Assembly (NCBI GenBank): GCA_003663525.1
Contig: QMUF01000002.1
Coordinates: forward strand, 1-28,330
From: Thermococci archaeon
GTDB taxonomy: Archaea; Methanobacteriota_B; Thermococci; Thermococcales; Thermococcaceae
DNA: 28,330 nucleotides
Direction: 5' to 3'
Of the stretch, positions 14,424 to 21,524 are shown piece by piece. Numbering within the stretch: the stretch's first letter is position 1; each line of letters begins with the position of its first letter. The notes under the pieces were generated by a model. That model saw only the letters and a program-made list of their open reading frames with translations, ran no database searches and was not told the origin of the DNA. A program made the translations under genes and the position numbers.

Positions 14424-14776
14424 ATTAGAAAGGTTTTTGCAGTTATAGTAGTGATTTTGCTGGGATTGGCTGTGGGATTTCATGTTCTGGGCTCCCAGGA
14501 AGATGGAAAGTGCGTAACCCTAATGCTACCTTCAGAATGGGTGGGGCAGTTTACAAAGGGTATCAGCTTGAAGGAGAAGCTCTCGTTTTTAAGTTTGAGA
14601 GAACAGGTGACTTTTTCACTCAGGCAATAGAGATAAAAGAGTTCATTACAGATGAAAAGCTCTCTCCTGAGAAGGTAATCATGGAGGTAAACACCAATGG
14701 ACAAATAAAAAGATACGAGGCAAAATTAGTTAAAGAGAAAGAAGATAGATTCATTTATGAGGCCAGTGAGCTCTAA
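14424..14776 (+). pseudogene. Broken small exported protein (lost start and frameshift)
   Basis: A TATA-like TTTTATATTTTTAAA (14384-14398) and GGGTGAAA (14412-14419) are correctly placed before ATT at 14424. The frame from there gives IRKVFAVIVVILLGLAVGFH, then VLGSQEDG, an evident signal peptide whose ATG seems to have mutated to ATT. Around 14500-14515 the sequence shifts frame to RNPNATFRMGGAVYKGYQLEGE and continues to TAA at 14774-14776, ending FIYEASEL. Together this is one exported protein of about 115 residues, doubly disrupted. A downstream product starting internally cannot be excluded. The family is not recognised. The stop overlaps that of the convergent nitroreductase. Confidence 0.6.
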
Positions 14777-15363
14777 TTTTCTGGAACTCCAACGGGGAAG
14801 ATGTACAACGGCTCTCCAGGCACGTCAATTACTTTTTTGACCTCCTCATCCCTAAAGGCTCCAACGGCGACGGTCCCCAAGCTCAGAGCAGTAACCTGCA
14901 GATAGATGTTCTGCCCCATGTGACCGGCGTCTATGTGCACGTATCTGTATCCCCTCTCCCCGTATCTTCTCGTTGTCCTCTCGTAGTGGGCAACTATGAC
15001 GATGTTTATTGGCGCGATCTCCACGTGTCTTTGATTGAGGCATGCTTTTGCTAATGGGCCGTTTAAGTTTCCTTCTCGTATTAGTTCGAGGGCATGGTTT
15101 TTACCGTCGTAGTGGTAGAGGCCGGGCTTGAGGCCTTTTACGTTTGATACCATCACATAGACTTCAAGAGGATAGCAGGCACCCGCGCTCGGGGAAGTCC
15201 GTTTGTCATAAGCATTCATTCCATAAGCGGCCCAGAGTATCTGAGAGACCTGCTCAAGTGTTAATGGTTCGTCTTTGTATTGCCTTATGCTTTTTCTTAG
15301 ATTTATTGTCTCCTCAAGGCTCATTTCACCCCTAAGCTTTGGAGCGAGCAAATTAATCTTCAT
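14773..15363 (-). CDS. SagB-type nitroreductase-family flavoprotein
   Basis: This is an FMN-dependent oxidoreductase of 196 residues. SagB/nitroreductase features are LRKSIRQYKDEPLTLEQVSQILWAAYG, SPSAGACYPLEVYVM, GLYHYDGKNHALELI, the HIDAGHMGQNIYLQVTALSLGTVAVGAF core and the YIFPVGVP ending. Stand-alone members occur in many archaea with unknown substrates; SagB itself oxidises azolines in peptide modification, but no cyclodehydratase is seen here. The start is ATG 15363, with a weak GGGATG before it. The stop overlaps that of the upstream broken gene by four bases, tail to tail. Confidence 0.88.
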   Translation of the reverse strand: MKINLLAPKLRGEMSLEETINLRKSIRQYKDEPLTLEQVSQILWAAYGMNAYDKRTSPSAGACYPLEVYVMVSNVKGLKPGLYHYDGKNHALELIREGNLNGPLAKACLNQRHVEIAPINIVIVAHYERTTRRYGERGYRYVHIDAGHMGQNIYLQVTALSLGTVAVGAFRDEEVKKVIDVPGEPLYIFPVGVPEN

Positions 15364-15380
15364 GGTACATCCCAAAAATT

Positions 15381-15398
15381 AATGAATTTGACTTCATT
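15381..15398. promoter_or_regulatory. Inverted repeat near the nitroreductase start site
   Basis: AATGAA-TTTGAC-TTCATT is a perfect six-base inverted repeat 18 bases upstream of the start codon on the minus strand. It sits where transcription from a TATA-like TTTTATC (about 15411-15417) would begin, and is a candidate operator. Confidence 0.35.
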
Positions 15399-15438
15399 GA
15401 TTAAGTTTTTGATAAAAGCTAAAATTGAAAGGAGCTCA

Positions 15439-15503
15439 TCACTCCTCCTCAAACACAGGCACAGCGTTTCCGGCTTCGAACTTTGCTATGAGGCATCCTA
15501 CAC
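15439..15503 (-). pseudogene. 3' remnant of an unidentified minus-strand gene
   Basis: On the minus strand a coding-like tail reads SCVGCLIAKFEAGNAVPVFE, then EE and TGA at 15439-15441. Upstream it runs directly into plus-strand arsenate-reductase-like sequence at about 15503, so the rest of the gene is gone. CVGC suggests a metal or redox site. An AGGAG/CTCCT inverted repeat surrounds the stop. The whole stretch 15364-15989 contains no intact gene, only this remnant, the arsC remnant and the aor promoter. Confidence 0.35.
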
Positions 15504-15860
15504 AGGAAATTCCAAATCAACTCCCCACAAGCTATAGCAAAAGATAAATCGCTGGCAAGAAGGGTAATGAAAGAGGTTGGGATCCCTCTCGAGGGACAGT
15601 ATCCAAAGATCTACACCAAAGAAATGACCGATAAGGTATACATCGTCATTACGATGGGCTATCTCGACAGGTGCCCCTACGCCCCGCCGGAGAAGACGTG
15701 GGACTGGAACTCTTGAGGACCTTATGGGAAATCAATAGAAAAGTACAGGGAAGTTAGAGACTAGATAAATAGGAGGGTTATTAAACTTATTAAAGACCCT
15801 AAAAGCTGGAAAAAACAGAAAAAAGATAATTGGGGCCGGAAAGAAGTTTTTCGCCATTGA
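15504..15860 (+). pseudogene. Broken low-molecular-weight arsenate reductase (ArsC)
   Basis: The plus frame reads RRVMKEVGIPLEGQYPKIYT, KEMTDKVYIVITMGYLDRCP, YAPPEKTWDWNS, then TGA (15714), GPYGKSIEKYREVRD, TAG (15762), INRRVIKLIKDPKSW. This is the C-terminal two-thirds of an LMW-phosphatase-type arsenate reductase, with its D-P-Y-G-K...Y-R-E-V-R-D signature. The N-terminal CX5R active-site loop is missing, two stops interrupt the frame, and the TMGC cysteine of the family appears as Tyr (TMGY). The 5' edge abuts an unrelated minus-strand fragment, which points to recombination. It is non-functional as read. Confidence 0.75.
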
Positions 15861-15948
15861 ATAGTGAAATCTTTTACATTTTCCCCTTCTGGTTAATAAT
15901 AACATTTAACTTTGATATTTTTCGTAATACCTTTTATTTTCGACAAGA

Positions 15949-15955
15949 TTTATTA
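15949..15955 (+). promoter_or_regulatory. Probable TATA box of aor
   Basis: TTTATTA in a very A/T-rich stretch (15861-15960) is centred about 25 bases before a predicted start near 15977. This leaves a leader of about 13 bases with GGCGAT at 15980-15985 before ATG 15990. Confidence 0.5.
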
Positions 15956-15989
15956 GGGATAAATGTCCATATTTATTTTGGCGATATCC

Positions 15990-17807
15990 ATGTATGGAAA
16001 CTGGGGAAAATTTCTACGTGTAAACCTCTCCAATGGGGAGGTTAAAGTTGAGGAATACAACGAGGAGCTTGCCAAGAAGTGGCTTGGAAGCAGGGGGCTT
16101 GCAATATACTTCCTCTTGAAGGAGATGGATCCGACAGTTGACCCACTAAGCCCCGAAAACAAGCTCATAATTACTCCCGGCCCGTTGAGTGGAACAAGTG
16201 CACCAACAGGTGGGAGGTACAACGTTATCACTAAGAGCCCCCATACTGGTTTTATAACTATGGCTAACTCCGGTGGATATTTTGGAGCAGAGCTCAAGTT
16301 TGCAGGCTATGATGGGATTATTGTTGAAGGAAAGGCAGAGAAACCTGTTTACATATACATAAAGGATGAAAACGTCGAAATCCGTGATGCTTCCCACCTA
16401 TGGGGGAAGTTGGTTAGTGAGACTGAAGAAGCGATAAGAAAAGAGATTGGAAGTAAAAAGCTTAGAATAGCCCTAATTGGGCCCGCTGGGGAGAATCTCG
16501 TTAAGTTTGCTGCAGTGATGAACGATGGACACCGGGCTGCTGGAAGGGCCGGTGTTGGAGCCGTTATGGGTAGTAAGAACCTTAAGGCAATAGCGGTTGA
16601 AGGGAGCAAGACCGTCCCGATAGCGGACAAGCAGAAGTTCATGCTCACCATAAGGGAGAAGATAAACAAGCTCAGGAATGATCCTGTTGCGGGAGGAGGA
16701 CTCCCCAAGTATGGTACCGCCGTTCTCGTCAATATAATCAATGAAAATGGTCTCTACCCAACGAGAAACTTTCAAACTGGGGTTTATGAACACGCCTATG
16801 AACAGAGCGGTGAAGCAATGGCAGCTAAATACCTCATAAGGAACCAACCCTGTTATGCCTGTCCGATTGGCTGTGGAAGGGTCAACAAGCTTCCAACCAT
16901 TGGAGTCACCGAAGGCCCGGAGTATGAGAGCACGTGGGCCCTTGGTGCTAACCTTGGCATAAATGATCTCGCGAGCATAATAGAAGCCAACCACTTGTGC
17001 GACGAGCTTGGACTTGATACAATATCCACGGGAGGAACTCTTGCAACGGCCATGGAGCTCTACGAGAAAGGCTTCATAAAAGATGAGGATCTTGGAGAAG
17101 CACCACCATTTAGATGGGGCAACACGGAAGTCCTGCACTACTACATAACAAAGCTTGCGAAGAGAGAGGGGTTTGGTGACAAGCTCGCTGAAGGAGGCTA
17201 CCGTCTCGCCGAGAGTTATGGTCACCCAGAGTATTCAATGAGCGTCAAGAAACTTGAGCTTCCCGCTTACGACCCAAGAGGGGCCGAAGGACACGGTCTT
17301 GGTTATGCTACCAACAATCGTGGAGGTTGTCACATCAAGAACTACATGATAAGCCCCGAGATTCTCGGTTATCCTTACAAGATGGATCCACACGACATAA
17401 GTGACGACAAGGTCAAGATGCTCATAATCTTCCAGGATTTGAGTGCTCTAATTGATGCAGCGGGTCTATGTCTCTTCACGACTTTTGGTCTTGGAGCAGA
17501 TGACTACCGTGATATGCTCAATGCAGCTCTTGGATGGGACTTCTCGACGGAGGATTATCTCAAGATTGGGGAGAGGATATGGAACGCCGAGAGGCTCTTC
17601 AACCTCAAGGCTGGTCTTGACCCAGCTAAGGATGATACCCTTCCAAAGCGCTTCCTTGAGGAACCAATGCCTGAAGGGCCTAACAAGGGATACGTTGTTC
17701 GCTTGAAGGAGATGCTTCCAAGGTACTATGCCCTCAGAGGCTGGACAGAGGATGGAAAGGTTCCACCAGAGAAGGCTAAAGAGCTCGGTATTGAAGAATT
17801 TGTGTAA
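15990..17807 (+). CDS. aor: Tungsten aldehyde:ferredoxin oxidoreductase (AOR)
   Basis: This cytoplasmic W-bispterin enzyme oxidises aldehydes (from amino-acid fermentation and other routes) to acids and reduces ferredoxin. Starting at ATG 15990 (MYGNWGKFLRVNLS) it has 605 residues. The [4Fe-4S] ligands fall at C288, C291, C295 (CYACPIGC) and C494 (AAGLCLF), the positions I recall for P. furiosus AOR; this also settles the start against the in-frame ATG 15963. Pterin-site segments such as AAGRAGVGAVMGSKNLKAIAV and DPRGAEGHGLGYATNNRGGCH are intact. It leads an operon-like group with a MoaD-like gene and a radical SAM gene needed for its cofactor. I recognise this gene with high certainty. Confidence 0.98.
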   Translation: MYGNWGKFLRVNLSNGEVKVEEYNEELAKKWLGSRGLAIYFLLKEMDPTVDPLSPENKLIITPGPLSGTSAPTGGRYNVITKSPHTGFITMANSGGYFGAELKFAGYDGIIVEGKAEKPVYIYIKDENVEIRDASHLWGKLVSETEEAIRKEIGSKKLRIALIGPAGENLVKFAAVMNDGHRAAGRAGVGAVMGSKNLKAIAVEGSKTVPIADKQKFMLTIREKINKLRNDPVAGGGLPKYGTAVLVNIINENGLYPTRNFQTGVYEHAYEQSGEAMAAKYLIRNQPCYACPIGCGRVNKLPTIGVTEGPEYESTWALGANLGINDLASIIEANHLCDELGLDTISTGGTLATAMELYEKGFIKDEDLGEAPPFRWGNTEVLHYYITKLAKREGFGDKLAEGGYRLAESYGHPEYSMSVKKLELPAYDPRGAEGHGLGYATNNRGGCHIKNYMISPEILGYPYKMDPHDISDDKVKMLIIFQDLSALIDAAGLCLFTTFGLGADDYRDMLNAALGWDFSTEDYLKIGERIWNAERLFNLKAGLDPAKDDTLPKRFLEEPMPEGPNKGYVVRLKEMLPRYYALRGWTEDGKVPPEKAKELGIEEFV

Positions 17808-17809
17808 TC

Positions 17810-17856
17810 TTGCTTTTCTTCTACTTTTGCAATTTTTTTCATTCGAAAAATTTTTT
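17810..17856 (+). terminator. T-rich stretch between aor and moaD
   Basis: Several T runs, with a TTTTTC-ATTC-GAAAAA hairpin at about 17833-17848, suggest partial termination after aor. AAATTTTTTAAG at its end could serve as a TATA box for the next two genes, with a start near 17877. Confidence 0.4.
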
Positions 17857-17894
17857 AAGTGTAAAAGTCATTTTTATAGGAATGGTGATAAAAT

Positions 17895-18143
17895 ATGGTA
17901 AAAGTCAAGGTTTTTGCCACACTGATAAAGCTCACCGGACGGAAAATTCTCGAAGTTCCCGCTGGAAGTGTGGGGGAACTTTTGGAAAAGCTTTACTCAA
18001 CATATCCTGGGTTTGAAGAGGAACTCAAGAGGGGTTTCATGATACTCGTTAACGGGAGGAATATTGAGCACCTACAGGGTTTGCAAACTCCACTCCGTGA
18101 AGAGGATATTGTGAGTATCTTTCCTCCAGCTGGAGGTGGCTGA
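17895..18143 (+). CDS. moaD: MoaD/ThiS-family sulfur carrier protein
   Basis: This beta-grasp sulfur carrier of 82 residues ends in the diagnostic Gly-Gly (FPPAGGG), which is adenylated and thiocarboxylated to supply the dithiolene sulfurs of pyranopterin. The pattern VKVFATLIKLTGRKILEV, MILVNGRNIEHLQGLQTPLREEDIVSIFPP is typical. GGTGAT at 17884-17889 sets the start. Its place between aor and the aor-associated radical SAM gene suggests that it serves the tungstopterin of AOR. The next gene begins one base after its stop. Confidence 0.92.
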   Translation: MVKVKVFATLIKLTGRKILEVPAGSVGELLEKLYSTYPGFEEELKRGFMILVNGRNIEHLQGLQTPLREEDIVSIFPPAGGG

Positions 18144-18144
18144 A

Positions 18145-19278
18145 GTGGAAAAGGAATACTCCTTCACACTCTGGGATGGCAAGGTAATAGTAAAACCTAA
18201 ACTTGACATGAAATATCTCTACATAGAGACGACGAGCAGGTGCAACCTCCACTGCGAAATGTGTTTCAAGCAGTACTGGGAGGAGCCCGAAGGGGACATG
18301 GATTGGGAGCTTTTTCTTAAGATTCTCGATGATGCAAAGGAGTTCCCAGAGCTGAAAATGATTTACTTTGGTGGAATAGGAGAGCCTTCTGTTCATCCTC
18401 GCTTCATGGATATGGTGCGCGAGGTCAAAAAGAGGGGCTTTGCCTTAGGGATGAGCACAAATGGAACCCTTCTCACAGATAAGATGTTGCGAGAATTTGC
18501 GGAGCTTGGAGTGGAGCTTGTCTATTTCTCAATGGATACAATACCAAGTGCTCAGAATGCAATAACCCTTGGCCATCTTGCTGCTGCTATAACTGTTGAC
18601 AAGATAAAGAAGCTTGTGAAGTATAGAGAAGAGACAGGAACTCATAGGCCCACTGTGGGAGTTGAGGTGGTGATAAGCAAAGAAAATTATGCACAGCTCC
18701 CTGAAATAGCACGTTTTCTTTTAAATATTGACGTTGATGCAATGCTTGTCTCAAACCTTCTTCCTCTTGCCCCGGAGCAGGTGGGGGATATAATCTACGA
18801 TGGTGAGGTTGATATGACCTCTATACTTGATGAGCTTTATAAAATAGCTCACAATGGTCTCTATATAAAGCTTCCTTACTTTGAGCTTAGGACAGAGCGC
18901 TCCTGTGACTTTGATGAGAATAATGTTGCAGTGATTAGATGGGATGGGGAAGTTTCTCCATGTTATCGCTTCCTCCACAGCTATAAGGAATACATCTTTG
19001 GACGGGAGAAGAAAGTTAATGCCTATTCCTTCGGTAATGTCCGGGAGAAGAGCCTAGCAAAAATCTGGACAAGCGAAAAATACACTTGGTTCCGCTTTAC
19101 CATGAAGAATTACATGTATCCATCATGCACCGATTGCTCTTTAAGGGATGCCTGCGACTTCGTTAAGACGAGCGACATAGACTGCTGGAGTAATGAGCCT
19201 AGCTGTGCTGATTGCCTCTGGGCCAGAAGGATAGTATTGTGTCCTATTCCTCAACACAACTTTGGGAAGTTCTACTGA
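18145..19278 (+). CDS. cmo: AOR-associated radical SAM/SPASM protein (cofactor-modifying)
   Basis: This is a radical SAM enzyme of 377 residues. The SAM cluster motif is SRCNLHCEMC (C33, C37, C40), followed by the GG(I)GEP motif (YFGGIGEPSVHP), the MSTNGTLL strand and a Cys-rich SPASM-like C-terminus. The latter holds CYRFLHSYKEY, CTDCSLRDACDF, DCWSNEPSCADCLWARRIVLCP and probably two auxiliary clusters. This is the gene known next to aor in Pyrococcus as cofactor-modifying protein, thought to act in tungstopterin maturation or AOR modification. GTG 18145, one base after the moaD stop and with GGAGGTGG upstream, is preferred to GTG 18136. The exact reaction is not established. Confidence 0.93.
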   Translation: MEKEYSFTLWDGKVIVKPKLDMKYLYIETTSRCNLHCEMCFKQYWEEPEGDMDWELFLKILDDAKEFPELKMIYFGGIGEPSVHPRFMDMVREVKKRGFALGMSTNGTLLTDKMLREFAELGVELVYFSMDTIPSAQNAITLGHLAAAITVDKIKKLVKYREETGTHRPTVGVEVVISKENYAQLPEIARFLLNIDVDAMLVSNLLPLAPEQVGDIIYDGEVDMTSILDELYKIAHNGLYIKLPYFELRTERSCDFDENNVAVIRWDGEVSPCYRFLHSYKEYIFGREKKVNAYSFGNVREKSLAKIWTSEKYTWFRFTMKNYMYPSCTDCSLRDACDFVKTSDIDCWSNEPSCADCLWARRIVLCPIPQHNFGKFY

Positions 19279-19287
19279 ACTCTCTCA

Positions 19288-19617
19288 TTATTCTTTGAAT
19301 ATTTCTCCTGTAATCAGGTCTATCCCTACCTTCCTGACCTTGAGCTTCCAGAGCTTCTCGGGTGCCCCGCCCCCTTCCTCACGATAGCCAGTCATCTCGA
19401 TTATCCCCATGTCCTCAAGGGCCGAGAGATGGTAGTAGAGGGTGGAGCGGGGCATGTTCAGGCCCCTCTCCTGGAGGGCTCGGTAGAGTTCGTTCGTTCC
19501 CTTAACGCCCTTGCTAAGGATTTTTATGATGCTCTGTCTCGGCTCGGCCATTAGCGGTTTGAGCATCATCATTAAACTCTTCAGGTTTCTCATATCCTCC
19601 ATCATCCATCTCGGCAC
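19288..19617 (-). CDS. Winged-helix (ArsR-type) transcriptional regulator
   Basis: This is a DNA-binding protein of 109 residues. MAEPRQSIIKILSKGVKGTNELYRALQERGLNMPRSTLYYHLSALEDMGIIEMTGYREEGGGAPEKLWKL is a winged helix with recognition helix STLYYHLSALE and a wing. No cysteine or His cluster is visible, so it is not a classical ArsR metal sensor; a Met-rich N-terminal helix (WMMEDMRNLKSLMMMLKPLM) could bind a ligand or form the dimer. GGTGAT precedes GTG 19617 by four bases; GTG 19626 is the alternative. It is divergent from the transporter island and probably controls it. It is convergent with the radical SAM gene, with nine bases between them. Confidence 0.82.
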   Translation of the reverse strand: MPRWMMEDMRNLKSLMMMLKPLMAEPRQSIIKILSKGVKGTNELYRALQERGLNMPRSTLYYHLSALEDMGIIEMTGYREEGGGAPEKLWKLKVRKVGIDLITGEIFKE

Positions 19618-19751
19618 TTCTATCACCGTTAATTATTTTGCCCCAAAGTTTATAAAATTACTGCTTTTCTATGCTTTTGGCTCGAATATTATAGAAAACT
19701 TTATAAAGAAATTTGTGATATTACAAAACAGAAGAGATAGAGGTGGTTGAG
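19618..19751. promoter_or_regulatory. Divergent control region with two inverted repeats
   Basis: A TATA box faces each way: TTTATAAAA (about 19649-19657) for the regulator and CTTTATAAAG (about 19699-19708) for the island. TTTTCTAT (19665-19672) and ATAGAAAA (19691-19698) form a perfect eight-base inverted repeat between the two TATA boxes. TTTGT-GATATT-ACAAA (19712-19727) is a 14-of-16 palindrome at the predicted plus-strand start site. The second is the better operator candidate for the adjacent regulator. Confidence 0.6.
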
Positions 19752-20066
19752 ATGCCGTTTGGAGTTACAGGATGGAAGTGGAAGGTTGGAAGGTTTGGGT
19801 ACACGATGGAGAAAGAGTCGAACTACGAGAAAATCAAGGCGAAGGCAAAAGAGTTGCTTGAGAAAGCTACCAGAGGTGTCATATGGAAGTGCCGTTGTGG
19901 AACAACTCACATTTCTCTGCTTGTTGATGGCGAGATACTCGGAGAGTTGTGGGAGGGTGTTAACCCCAAAGAACTCGAAGTTGGTGCCTACTGGTATGGA
20001 AAATGGGGGACGAAGATCCAGCTCGTGAAGGACGAAAGGGTGATGGGCTTCCTATGGCTCACCTGA
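19752..20066 (+). CDS. Uncharacterised CRCG-motif protein
   Basis: This is a soluble protein of 104 residues of unknown family. It is Trp/Gly-rich at the start (FGVTGWKWKVGRFGY), has a helix (NYEKIKAKAKELLEKATRG) and then WKCRCGTTHISLLVDGEILGELWEG. C47, C49 and H53 form a possible metal or thiol site (CxC...H). It ends in the aromatic stretch AYWYGKWGTKIQLV. GAGGTGG at 19740-19746 supports ATG 19752. It is the first gene after the divergent operator, so it may be the most strongly regulated member of the permease island. A metal-binding role is inference. Confidence 0.75.
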   Translation: MPFGVTGWKWKVGRFGYTMEKESNYEKIKAKAKELLEKATRGVIWKCRCGTTHISLLVDGEILGELWEGVNPKELEVGAYWYGKWGTKIQLVKDERVMGFLWLT

Positions 20067-20067
20067 G

Positions 20068-20083
20068 CCTTTTTTATTTTTTG
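20068..20083 (+). terminator. T-rich terminator after the CRCG gene
   Basis: CCTTTTTTATTTTTTG directly follows the stop. It may attenuate rather than stop, because no strong promoter is evident before the next gene at 20118. Confidence 0.45.
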
Positions 20084-20117
20084 GCCCGGAATGTAAAACT
20101 CTTAGGAGATGACTGAG

Positions 20118-21134
20118 ATGGGAGCAATAAACTTCCTGAAGGAGAAGATGTTCTACATAGTTTTCACGCTGATCTTCCTATCGAGCTATGCTGGTCTGTA
20201 TCACAGAGAGATGTTTCTATCCCTCAAATGGACGCTGCCGGTTGCACTCTTTATGATGCTCTTCCAGCCAATGGTGTTCATGAATATAAGAAAAGCGTTC
20301 ACGACAAGGACAGAGATAAAGACGAAGTATCTTGTGGCCCTGACGGCGTTCTACCTCCTCCTCTTTCCCGCCCTGACGTGGCTTCTCCTTAAGTTCTGGC
20401 TTGCGGTAATACCTGGCATCGATCCAAGACTGCTCGCAGGGATTGTCCTAATAAGCCTTGCCCCTCTTCCCAGCTCGGCACCGGCTTTCACGAACCTCGC
20501 GGGTGGAAAGTTCCAGCTGACGCTCGTCGGTGTCATATGGACATTCCTTCTCTCGCTCTTTGTTATGCCGATTTACGCTAGGTTCATACTCCACACACTC
20601 ATAAAAGTTCCGATGTGGCTGCTCCTCAAGTCGCTCGTCCTTTACATCATAGCACCCCTCACAGCGGGCCAGCTAACGAAGTACGCGATTCTGAACTGGA
20701 AGAGCGAAGAAGCCCTCATGAAGCTCAAGGAACCCCTCGTGGGCCTCTCACTCCTTGGCATGTACTGGATGATCATTGTGGTCTTTGGCATAAACGGAAA
20801 GATGATAGCCGAGAGGCCGGAGATTATAATCGTCGGAGCGCTTATAATGAACGCCTACTTCATTGCGCGTGCGGCCATAGCTTACTTCACCGGAAAAGCG
20901 CTTGGCTTTCCTCTGGAGCAGAACATATCACTCGTGTATTCAACTGGCTCCAACATGACCCTTGCAACGGCAATGGCAATAGGGACATTTGGTCCTCTCG
21001 CGGCCGTCGGGACGGCCCTTGGAGGGCCTTTCAGCGACATGATACTCATGATACTCTTCGTAAAGCTCTTCGCCATTCTGAGGGCAAGGCGTATATACGT
21101 TGAAACCAATATCCCCACAGGTGATGAGAGATGA
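20118..21134 (+). CDS. BASS/ACR3-superfamily permease
   Basis: This is a ten-helix membrane protein of 338 residues of the bile-acid:sodium symporter/arsenite-permease (ACR3) superfamily. Its two halves each show a broken-helix signature: LAPLPSSAPAFTNLAGGKFQLTL in the first half and STGSNMTLATAMAIGTFGPLAAVGTA in the second. The cysteine that ACR3 carries at the first signature (PCxxM) is replaced by LPSS, so arsenite need not be the substrate. GGAGAT at 20105-20110 fits ATG 20118 better than ATG 20109. Translation is coupled to the following Cys-rich gene by an ATGA overlap. Function: efflux or uptake of an anion or metalloid, unresolved. Confidence 0.82.
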   Translation: MGAINFLKEKMFYIVFTLIFLSSYAGLYHREMFLSLKWTLPVALFMMLFQPMVFMNIRKAFTTRTEIKTKYLVALTAFYLLLFPALTWLLLKFWLAVIPGIDPRLLAGIVLISLAPLPSSAPAFTNLAGGKFQLTLVGVIWTFLLSLFVMPIYARFILHTLIKVPMWLLLKSLVLYIIAPLTAGQLTKYAILNWKSEEALMKLKEPLVGLSLLGMYWMIIVVFGINGKMIAERPEIIIVGALIMNAYFIARAAIAYFTGKALGFPLEQNISLVYSTGSNMTLATAMAIGTFGPLAAVGTALGGPFSDMILMILFVKLFAILRARRIYVETNIPTGDER

Positions 21135-21505
21135 GTGTCCCACTGGTTTGCCTCGTAACGTGCGGGGAGTCTCTTTCCGAGCTGATCGCACTGGAGGCTC
21201 TAAAGGAGCTCGGGGATAGTGTCGGGCTGTGCCCACTCACAGCGATTACAAGAGGGGTTCCAGAGGTAATTGGAAGAATAAAAAACGCCAAGCACATCAT
21301 CCTCTTAGATTCCTGCTCTCTGAGGTGTGCAAAGAAAACTGCCGACGAGCTGGGAATCTGCTATGATGAGTACATCAACCTTGAAGAGGAACTTAACATG
21401 AGAACCCCCTGCTATGAGAATCCCTCTGTTGAGGTCGTGGACGACATTGGCCTGGCGGCTGCACACCTGATAGAAAGAATTGGAGAGGTTCTCAAAGAGC
21501 CCTGA
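21131..21505 (+). CDS. Cys-rich putative zinc-binding protein (DGC-domain type)
   Basis: This is a cytoplasmic protein of 124 residues with seven cysteines: C7, C11, C34, C62, C66, C77 and C94. The layout (LVCLVTCGESL, GLCPLTAITRG, IILLDSCSLRCAKKTADELGICYDEY) resembles the DGC-domain family of putative zinc-binding proteins, here with DSC for the DGC motif. That family has no proven biochemistry. The start overlaps the permease stop (ATGA) and has GGTGATGAG upstream, so it is made together with the permease. A chaperone, sensor or reductase for the transported species is a reasonable guess only. Confidence 0.75.
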   Translation: MSVPLVCLVTCGESLSELIALEALKELGDSVGLCPLTAITRGVPEVIGRIKNAKHIILLDSCSLRCAKKTADELGICYDEYINLEEELNMRTPCYENPSVEVVDDIGLAAAHLIERIGEVLKEP

Positions 21506-21524
21506 CCGGCTGGGCTAGTACCCA

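Noticed and set aside
15876..15900. SurR-type GTTn3AAC site before aor
   Set aside because: The GTTAATAATAAC there has the wrong spacing (six instead of three), and no full site is present.
16473..17225. Minus-strand open frame of 250 codons
   Set aside because: It is antisense to aor, which is certain over its whole length; there is no ribosome binding site and no recognisable domain.
20615..21103. Plus-strand open frame of 162 codons in another frame of the permease
   Set aside because: It is His/Arg/Ser-rich, with no hydrophobic or domain pattern, inside a clear ten-helix permease gene.
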